A stretch of 49,533 nt of DNA from Acidobacteria subdivision 2 bacterium RH1 MAG20 (GTDB lineage: Bacteria; Acidobacteriota; Terriglobia; Terriglobales; Acidobacteriaceae): assembly GCA_002197545.1 (NCBI GenBank), contig NFUO01000574.1:1-49533 (forward strand), given 5' to 3'. The stretch's first letter is position 1; every line of letters begins with the position of its first letter. Of this stretch, positions 43,255 to 49,533 are shown piece by piece. A program made the translations under genes and the position numbers. The notes beneath the pieces were generated by a model. It made no database searches. It saw only the letters and a program-made list of their open reading frames with translations, and had not been told where the DNA came from.

Positions 43255-43602
43255 ATGCAATATCTATTACTGCTCTACGTAAACGAAGCTGGTTTCGCCA
43301 CGATGACGAAAGCTCAGCAAGAACAGGGACTGGCGGCCTATATGGCATACACAGAGGCGCTCACCAAAGCCAATGCCTACAAAGCCAGCAACCGCCTGCA
43401 ACCAATCTCGACTGCTACCACTGTGCGTATCGCAGATGGAAAGTCGCAGGTTCTCGATGGTCCCTATGTGGACTCGAAGGAGCAGTTAGGCGGCTTCTTC
43501 CTCATCGACGTGCCCGATCTCGATGCTGCGCTCTCATGGGCGGCCCGTTGTCCGGCTGCAAGCCATGGTGTCGTTGAAGTGCGTCCCATCTGGAGCATGT
43601 AG
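43255..43602 (+). CDS. DGPF/YCII-domain protein
   Basis: A 115-residue YCII-like (DGPF) protein. It begins MQYLLLLYVNE and carries VLDGPYVDSKEQLGGFFLIDVPDLDAALSWAARCP, the DGPF motif in its Y variant (DGPY). These small dimeric proteins commonly sit next to ECF42 sigma genes; their biochemistry is not established. Here the sigma gene starts 25 bases after its stop. The GGAG upstream is strong, and the promoter is the second ECF-type site. Confidence 0.88.
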   Translation: MQYLLLLYVNEAGFATMTKAQQEQGLAAYMAYTEALTKANAYKASNRLQPISTATTVRIADGKSQVLDGPYVDSKEQLGGFFLIDVPDLDAALSWAARCPAASHGVVEVRPIWSM

Positions 43603-43627
43603 GTGTGAGCTGCGACAGGATAAGTTT

Positions 43628-44878
43628 ATGAACATCCACGAAGGCGATGCGCAGGCGCGTATCACGGCAGACGCGGTTGCGCGTCGCAGCTACGGCAAGC
43701 TCGTCGCCTTTCTCGCAACACACACACAGGATGTCGCCGCCGCCGAGGACGCGCTCTCAGAGGCGTTCGCGTCGGCGCTGGCAGATTGGCCGCGAAATGG
43801 CTGTCCCTCGAACCCCGAAGCCTGGCTGCTGACCGTCGCCCGGCGAAAGGCGATCGATGTGCACCGCGCACGACATCGGTACGAGATTGCCGCCGAACAG
43901 TTGCAGGTAATGGCGAAAGGGCTCGACGCCGCCGCGACCGCAGTGGAGATACCCGATCAGCGTCTTGCAATGATGTTCGCCTGCGCACACCCTGCAATCG
44001 ATGCCGGCATTCGCGCACCATTAATTCTGCAGGTGGTGCTCGGGCTCGACGCGAAGACAATCGCATCGGCCTTCCTCACGTCGCCGTCGGCCATGGGCAA
44101 ACGGCTCGTCCGCGCCAAGGACAAGATCCGGCAGGCCCGCATCCCATTCACCGTCCCCGAGCGTGAGGAGCTTCCCGACCGGCTCGAGACGATATTGGAC
44201 GCCATCTACGCCGCCTTCACAGAAGGTTGGACCGACCCTGGCGGAACAGATGTCACTCGCCGCGATCTCACCGAAGAAGCCATGTTTCTGGCCCGGCTCG
44301 TAACCGAGCTGCTGCCGGAAGAGCCGGAGGCGCTGGGTCTGCTTGCACTCTTGCTCCATGCCGAAGCCCGACGCCGCGCACGGCGCAATCAGGATGGCGA
44401 TTTCGTGCCGCTCGCCGAACAGGACCCGGCCTTGTGGGATTCGCAGATGATCGATGAGGCCGAGGCCCTGCTCCAGCGTGCCAGCACTCGCCGCTTCATT
44501 GGCCGCTATCAGTTGGAAGGCGCATTACAGTCGGCACATGTGGACCGCTGCCGCACAGGTCATGCCAACTGGGCAGAGGTGGTGCAGCTCTACGACGCGC
44601 TATTCGCAGTCGCTGGCTCACCCGTAGTCGCTATTAACCGTGCCCTGGCTATCGCGGAGATGCATGGCGTTGACGCCGCTCTCGACTCCATGCCACAGGT
44701 AGCCGACGACGTGCGGCTCGCCGAGTACCAACCTTACTGGGCTACACGCGCAGAGTTGTTAGCCAGGAAAGGGGCGCATAGTGAGGCTCGTGAGGCATAC
44801 GAACTCGCAATCGGTCTCGAGCGCGACCCCGCTGTCCGCCGCTTCCTGCAGCAGCGGCAGTTGGCCTTGCCAGCTTGA
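43628..44878 (+). CDS. ECF42-type RNA polymerase sigma factor with TPR-like C-terminus
   Basis: A 416-residue ECF sigma factor of group ECF42, which has a long C-terminal extension instead of a separate anti-sigma factor. Sigma-2 (about 12-85) includes AAAEDALSEAFASALADWPRNGCPSNPEAWLLTVARRKAID, and sigma-4 (about 110-175) includes SPSAMGKRLVRAKDKIR. The remainder has repeated helical TPR-like units (EGWTD, GLLALLLHAEARR, RFIGRYQLEGALQSAHV, LYDALFAVAGSPVVAINRALAIAEMHG, YWATRAELLARKG). The ATG at 43628 has AGGA eight bases ahead; the longer upstream frame lies within the DGPF gene. The signal it senses is unknown. Confidence 0.9.
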   Translation: MNIHEGDAQARITADAVARRSYGKLVAFLATHTQDVAAAEDALSEAFASALADWPRNGCPSNPEAWLLTVARRKAIDVHRARHRYEIAAEQLQVMAKGLDAAATAVEIPDQRLAMMFACAHPAIDAGIRAPLILQVVLGLDAKTIASAFLTSPSAMGKRLVRAKDKIRQARIPFTVPEREELPDRLETILDAIYAAFTEGWTDPGGTDVTRRDLTEEAMFLARLVTELLPEEPEALGLLALLLHAEARRRARRNQDGDFVPLAEQDPALWDSQMIDEAEALLQRASTRRFIGRYQLEGALQSAHVDRCRTGHANWAEVVQLYDALFAVAGSPVVAINRALAIAEMHGVDAALDSMPQVADDVRLAEYQPYWATRAELLARKGAHSEAREAYELAIGLERDPAVRRFLQQRQLALPA

Positions 44879-44943
44879 TCCCTCTCGTTTAAAAAGCGCC
44901 GTCTGCCAATGCACTCCATACGTCCGGCACCACGGTTACGCAA

Positions 44944-45561
44944 CTACACACGCTTCCGCATCACCCAAGTAGTCATACACCGCACCCCCTGCACCACAGT
45001 AGTCTTCAAAGGGTCCACCAGCTCCCCACCCAACTCCTCTGTTAGTCGCGTCAGCAACGCCGCATCTACCAGATACCACTCCATCCCGCCCGGCATCAAA
45101 AACTTCCGTCCCGCTATTGGCTGAAAAGGCCGCTCAGTATCCATGCCAATCGTCGAAGCCAACCGGCAGAACAGCAGCCCACCCGGCTTCAGTACCCGCC
45201 ACATCGCCCGTACCATCGCCTCAAACTGTGCATCATCTTTCGCAAAATGCAGCACCGCGTTCGAGATCACCACGTCCGCAAACCCATCAGGAAACGACAT
45301 CGCCTCAACCGCTTCTACGCGAAAGTTCCCTGCCTCCAGTCTCGGCGTCAGTCTCGACGCCACCAACCTCACATGTTCTACGGCCTCGGCGCTCGCATCC
45401 ACGCCAAATACCTCATAACCCTCGCGCAGCAGATACACCAGGTTCCGCCCGCCCCCGCATCCTGCATCGAGCACCCGCATCCCAGGCGCAATATTCCCCC
45501 GCAGCAACTGGTCGAACAAATAAATGTCGATATTCCCGAACTGCTCCACCAGCTTCGTCAT
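44944..45561 (-). CDS. SAM-dependent methyltransferase (class I)
   Basis: A 205-residue class I methyltransferase. Motif I is VLDAGCGGGRN (about 30-40), followed by VFGVDASAEAVEHVR, AEAMSFPDGFADVVISNAVLHF and MWRVLKPGGLLFCRLAS. This set fits a methyltransferase-11-type enzyme acting on a small molecule or lipid; no target can be named. I use the ATG at 45561, though a GTG two codons upstream is possible. It lies 31 bases after coaD on the same strand, so the two are probably co-transcribed, and converges with the sigma factor gene. Confidence 0.83.
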   Translation of the reverse strand: MTKLVEQFGNIDIYLFDQLLRGNIAPGMRVLDAGCGGGRNLVYLLREGYEVFGVDASAEAVEHVRLVASRLTPRLEAGNFRVEAVEAMSFPDGFADVVISNAVLHFAKDDAQFEAMVRAMWRVLKPGGLLFCRLASTIGMDTERPFQPIAGRKFLMPGGMEWYLVDAALLTRLTEELGGELVDPLKTTVVQGVRCMTTWVMRKRV

Positions 45562-45592
45562 AGACACCCGATAAATATCAGTAATCCGTCAG

Positions 45593-46087
45593 CTAAATCC
45601 GCGCCGGAACCTTGGCCTTCAACCGCTCCACCACCAGCGGCGGGACCAGCGCCGTCACATCCCCACCCAGTTGAAAGACGCCCTTGATCAGCCGCGAGCT
45701 GACATAGGTATATTTCTCCGCCGGCATCATGAACAGCGTCTCCAGCTCCGGATCGAGCTTCCGGTTCATCATTGCCATCTGGAACTCATATTCATAGTCC
45801 GAGATCGCCCGAATCCCCCGCAGCACCGCCTTCGCGCCCTGCTGCCGCGCAAAGTCCACCAGCAGCCCATCGAAGGTCATCACCGACACATTCCTGAACC
45901 CAGCCACCGCCTCGGCGATCATCTCCTCGCGCTCCGGAACGGTAAACAGCGGCGTGCCCTTCTCAGAGTTGCGCAGGATAGCCACCACCAGGTGGTCCAC
46001 AATCTTCGCGCCCCGCGCAATCAGGTCAAGGTGCCCGTTCGTGAGCGGATCAAAGGTTCCCGGATAAATCGCCTTTACAGTGTGCAT
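45593..46087 (-). CDS. coaD: Phosphopantetheine adenylyltransferase
   Basis: A 164-residue CoaD that adenylylates 4'-phosphopantetheine to dephospho-CoA. The N-terminus MHTVKAIYPGTFDPLTNGHLDLI has the nucleotidyltransferase motif with T16 and H19. The C-terminal segment YVSSRLIKGVFQLGGDV holds the family SSR-type residues. GAKAVLRGIRAISDYEYEFQMAMMNRKL confirms the family. The start is the ATG at 46087 with GGAAG ahead; the frame runs a further 150 codons upstream without conservation. It is followed by the methyltransferase gene and diverges from satP. Confidence 0.94.
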   Translation of the reverse strand: MHTVKAIYPGTFDPLTNGHLDLIARGAKIVDHLVVAILRNSEKGTPLFTVPEREEMIAEAVAGFRNVSVMTFDGLLVDFARQQGAKAVLRGIRAISDYEYEFQMAMMNRKLDPELETLFMMPAEKYTYVSSRLIKGVFQLGGDVTALVPPLVVERLKAKVPARI

Positions 46088-46255
46088 GACTTCCAAAGCA
46101 TACTGTGCCTCAGCCGCGGAAGCCAACCAACCTCCCGTAAATCTTAAGGCTTTTTCCTCTACCGCAGAAAACGATACATCGGTAAGATGGTGTCGCATTC
46201 CAGATGACAATCTTCCCACCGAGTTTGGTACCCCTCTCGGCACAGGAGCATCCCC

Positions 46256-46873
46256 ATGTCGCAGCTTTCTGATACCTTTCAACCCGAACCCCGGCCAACT
46301 GCCAACCCCGGCCCCCTCGGTCTTGCCGGCTTCGGCTTCACCACCGTCGTTCTCAGTTGCGTCAACGCCGGTCTCCTGTCTCACGAAGCCGTGCCCGTCG
46401 TTGTCCCCCTGGCCTTCGCTTACGGCGGCGTCGCGCAGATCATCGCCGGCATCCTCGAATTTCGCAACGGCAACACCTTCGGCATGGTCGCCTTTCTGTC
46501 GTACGGCCTCTTCTGGTGGTGGTTCGCCTTCCTCCAATGGACCATCGGCGCCGGTTGGCTCTCGCAGCCGCCCGCCTCAGCCGTGGCCTTCGTGCTGCTC
46601 ATGTGGGGAGTCCTCACCTTCCTGCTCTGGATCGTGACCTTCCGCTTGAGCCTCGCGGTCTGGAGTGTCTTCCTGCTGCTCTGGATCACCTTCTTCTTCC
46701 TTGCGTTCGGAGATTTCGGCTACCTTGTCGGGAGCGTGAGCTGCGGCACCATTGGAGGATATATAGGCATCCTGACCGGCCTCGACGCCCTCGCCGTCGC
46801 CTTCATCGAGATACTCAACGCAACCGCCGGTCGTATCGTCATCTCTCTCGGCCGTCCCATCTTTCGTAACTAA
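46256..46873 (+). CDS. satP: Acetate/succinate permease, SatP (YaaH) family
   Basis: A 205-residue membrane protein of the GPR1/FUN34/YaaH family, which moves acetate or succinate with protons across the inner membrane. The signature NPGPLGLAGFG lies at about 17-27, and six hydrophobic helices follow, with FAYGGVAQIIAGILEFRNGNTFG in the second and third and FGDFGYLVGSVS in the fifth. The ATG has AGGAG seven bases ahead. It is a single gene that ends in a strong bidirectional terminator shared with recA. Confidence 0.9.
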   Translation: MSQLSDTFQPEPRPTANPGPLGLAGFGFTTVVLSCVNAGLLSHEAVPVVVPLAFAYGGVAQIIAGILEFRNGNTFGMVAFLSYGLFWWWFAFLQWTIGAGWLSQPPASAVAFVLLMWGVLTFLLWIVTFRLSLAVWSVFLLLWITFFFLAFGDFGYLVGSVSCGTIGGYIGILTGLDALAVAFIEILNATAGRIVISLGRPIFRN

Positions 46874-46885
46874 GACGCACTTAAA

Positions 46886-46924
46886 AAGAGAAGCACCGGC
46901 ATTGAAATCACCGGTGCTTCTCTT
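46886..46924. terminator. Bidirectional intrinsic terminator (satP / recA)
   Basis: AAGAGAAGCACCGG at 46886-46899 and its exact complement CCGGTGCTTCTCTT at 46911-46924 make a 14-pair stem with an 11-base loop. T-rich flanks exist on both strands (GAATTTTT on plus, TTTTTAAG on minus), so it can end both convergent genes. Confidence 0.85.
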
Positions 46925-46942
46925 GAATTTTTCTCCGGCAAT

Positions 46943-48019
<1,077 letters not shown>

Positions 48020-48049
48020 GTATGTCTCCTCGGGTAAAGTTCAAAGCGG

Positions 48050-48077
48050 ATTCTAGCATCTAATTCATAAAAAGCAA
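48050..48077 (-). promoter_or_regulatory. recA promoter
   Basis: On the minus strand, TTGCTT (48077-48072), a 16-base spacer and TAGAAT (48055-48050) form a good sigma-70-type promoter, about 30 bases upstream of the recA start codon. It lies in the short gap between the downstream end of the orphan gene and recA. Confidence 0.65.
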
Positions 48078-48099
48078 ATAAAAGGCGAAATGATAAGAC

Positions 48100-48642
48100 T
48101 TATCCTGCAAAGAGATCATCCAATTCGAGCTCATCGGTAAAGGCAGATTTAGCCATCTCAAAGTTATAGGCACATAGCTCCTCACTTTGGATCATGAGCG
48201 CAAGCTCCACCATTCGAGACAAGTTATAGTTGTTTTCAAATTCAACTACGTCAATAATTTCCCCCGCCTCATCTAGGATCACTAAATGAAGATGGGATTG
48301 CTCTGCGGCATCGCAAATGATCGCCATATCTCCCATAGGATTCCAGAAAGTTTCATATGCCGCGTACGGCCGATTATTTGTCATTGGAGGAAACCACCAA
48401 AGCGCGAAAAAAATAGGCCCCGCACTCGTTCGAGCGGCACCACTGTTCAGCATCAATGAAAGAGGTGCGAGTTTCATCAGACTCTCAAAAAAAGACCGCT
48501 GCTCTTTGAGTACCAAAATGGTTTCGGGACCAACCTGGGGACTAAGAGTCGCCTTCATGATCGTCATTCCAATCTGAGCTATATCTAGATCAAAACCTCT
48601 CGCCTCAAAATGCGATCTAGAGCCCAATCGCGTGTCGCGCAT
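48100..48642 (-). CDS. AT-richer orphan protein of unknown function
   Basis: A 180-residue soluble, acidic protein that I do not recognise. It starts MRDTRLGSRSHFEA with a perfect AGGAGG just upstream; two ATGs lie side by side and I choose the second for spacing. The middle has GPIFFALWWFPPMTNNRPYAAYETFWNPMG, rich in aromatic residues and prolines. The second half is acidic and ends in ELELDDLFAG. Its DNA is visibly more AT-rich and its codons less biased than those of its neighbours, which suggests later acquisition. It lies between recA and the thyX-like gene on the same strand. It could be an immunity- or adaptor-type protein; that is only a guess. Confidence 0.6.
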   Translation of the reverse strand: MRDTRLGSRSHFEARGFDLDIAQIGMTIMKATLSPQVGPETILVLKEQRSFFESLMKLAPLSLMLNSGAARTSAGPIFFALWWFPPMTNNRPYAAYETFWNPMGDMAIICDAAEQSHLHLVILDEAGEIIDVVEFENNYNLSRMVELALMIQSEELCAYNFEMAKSAFTDELELDDLFAG

Positions 48643-48680
48643 CATTCCTCCTAACTTCAAGAGCAAACTCCACTAGGCAG

Positions 48681-49533
48681 TTATCGTTTCAGCAGGTCCA
48701 CCGGCTCATAGACATCCTCAATCCTGAAATGTCCTGCCAGTGCGGGGTGGCGCTTTTCTACGGCTTTGTACATCTCCCAGGCGATGCGGCGGTAGCTGAA
48801 GTGGCCAGCGACCCCGGAGCGGAGTTCCGCAATGTAGAGGACTTCGGCGAAGTCCATCTTGAACATGGAGCGGCAGCGAGTACCAAGGGGAAGAACGTAT
48901 TGCGCGGACTGCGCGGCTTCGGGTGCACCGGAGTCGCGGAGCTGGCGATAGGTAGCAAGAGCAGCGTCCATCGCGGCCTTGTAGGGGACTTCTAGATTGG
49001 CTTCGGCGAGAGTCGGCTGGCCGGGGCAGATGGGCTCTTCGTAGCCGTGGGCGTCGGTGAAGTTCTGGAGGAGCTGGACGCAGCGGCGATGGCGGTGCAT
49101 GTCGCGGAAGCCGCCGATGTCCATGAGGATGTCGAAGCGCAGGGCCTGGCCGGCGGAAAATTCGCGCAAGAGTTCGTCGTGGCGGCCGCGATGACGGATG
49201 CCGAGGTCGATGATCTCGTTGCGTCGCGCCTCGCTGAGAGCCGAGACGTGGCGTTGAAGTTGCCGGTACGGATAGTGGCACTGGCCGTAGAGCAGCGTTG
49301 TCGCCAGGTCGACTTCGAGAGATCCGGCATCATCGACCAGGTCCACCAGCGGGGCCGTATCGATGGCCTCGCCGCACAGGAGGTCGGCCGCAGCCTGGCT
49401 CAACTCCTCGCGAGTCTGCATCTGATAGTCATTCACGGCGGCGTACTTCACCAGGGTGGGAGCCGTCCTCACCTCGCGGGTGAGCAGGGCGGCGGCGCGC
49501 TCGCCGAGCGCCGGATCGAGCGCGGCGATGTCT
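48681..49533 (-). CDS. thyX: ThyX-like thymidylate synthase, C-terminal part (cut by window)
   Basis: The frame is open to the right edge of the window, so this is the C-terminal 283 residues of a longer protein; an internal GTG at 49472 is not a convincing start. ThyX uses FAD and methylenetetrahydrofolate to make dTMP. The fold is shown by YRQLQRHVSALSEARRNEIIDLG, FRDMHRHRRCVQLLQNF, AQSAQYVLPLGTRCRSMFKMDFAEVLYIAELRSG and FSYRRIAWEMYKAVEKRHP. The RHR residues of the ThyX motif RHRxxSxNExSxRYS are present, but the serine, asparagine and glutamate are not, so this domain looks degenerate. A second, intact domain probably lies upstream, outside the window. Confidence 0.75.
   Translation of the reverse strand, partial: DIAALDPALGERAAALLTREVRTAPTLVKYAAVNDYQMQTREELSQAAADLLCGEAIDTAPLVDLVDDAGSLEVDLATTLLYGQCHYPYRQLQRHVSALSEARRNEIIDLGIRHRGRHDELLREFSAGQALRFDILMDIGGFRDMHRHRRCVQLLQNFTDAHGYEEPICPGQPTLAEANLEVPYKAAMDAALATYRQLRDSGAPEAAQSAQYVLPLGTRCRSMFKMDFAEVLYIAELRSGVAGHFSYRRIAWEMYKAVEKRHPALAGHFRIEDVYEPVDLLKR

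Noticed and set aside
46088..46537. N-terminal extension of coaD by 150 residues
   Set aside because: CoaD begins at MHTVKAIYPGTFDP; the extension overlaps the divergent satP gene in antisense and has no conserved motif.
48020..48099. SOS (LexA) box before recA
   Set aside because: Neither CTG-N10-CAG nor GAAC-N4-GTTC is present; a diverged acidobacterial box cannot be excluded.

Overview
The window looks like chromosomal DNA of an acidobacterium, most likely class Terriglobia, family Acidobacteriaceae (the Edaphobacter, Granulicella, Terriglobus group). This is inferred from the GC-rich codon use, the HspR-controlled dnaK operon, HpnI-type lipid glycosyltransferases, a DUF1844 protein, a ThyX-type thymidylate synthase with a degenerate domain, and several short interspersed repeats of a kind I associate with this family. 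No 16S gene is present, so the placement is not proven. Almost all of the window is ordinary core chromosome. There is no phage, CRISPR array, insertion sequence or plasmid backbone.

Layout. 1-9130: a SixA-type phosphatase and Ppx/GppA, then two tandem ArnT-like membrane glycosyltransferases and two tandem HpnI/GT21-like glycosyltransferases, probably for envelope lipid or glycan modification. 9200-14470: a chaperone operon read on the minus strand (dnaK, a 56-residue protein, a Nei-type DNA glycosylase, dnaJ, hspR), with a candidate HspR operator over the dnaK promoter. 14560-17080: a small PepSY membrane protein behind a clean palindrome, a 600-base repeat-rich gap, then slipin and SPOR-domain proteins. 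17057-26218: a long minus-strand gene string (metallopeptidase, mtnP, PfkB kinase, GT-C glycosyltransferase, dapF, ldcA, mpl, plsC) that combines diaminopimelate synthesis with peptidoglycan peptide recycling. 26267-29748: ygfZ, DUF1844, a PhnP-like hydrolase and ribF, tightly packed. 29678-34437: penicillin-binding protein 1A, an S41-like protease, tRNA-CAT and kdsB. 34441-41168: a secreted GH63-like hydrolase, then manC, phosphomannomutase and a HAD phosphatase as a GDP-mannose cluster, and an aminotransferase. 41248-49533: an aldo-keto reductase, an ECF42 sigma factor module, a methyltransferase with coaD, satP, recA, an AT-richer orphan gene, and the 3' part of a thyX-like gene cut by the window end.

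The most interesting points are these. Two copies of an ECF-type promoter (TGTCCAAA, 15 bases, CGTCAT) with matching leaders precede a carboxymuconolactone-decarboxylase-like gene and a DGPF/YCII gene next to the ECF42 sigma gene. Different repeat sequences sit in the same loop of the two ArnT paralogues. kdsB has no ATG, GTG or TTG in front of its conserved N-terminus. Thirty-base direct repeats lie upstream of the slipin gene. Several proteins look catalytically altered (the S41 protein and the ThyX domain). I did not find a clearly new multi-gene defence or mobile system.

Starts were revised wherever family alignment or a ribosome binding site argued for it. No similarity search was possible, so family calls rest on motifs read by eye.
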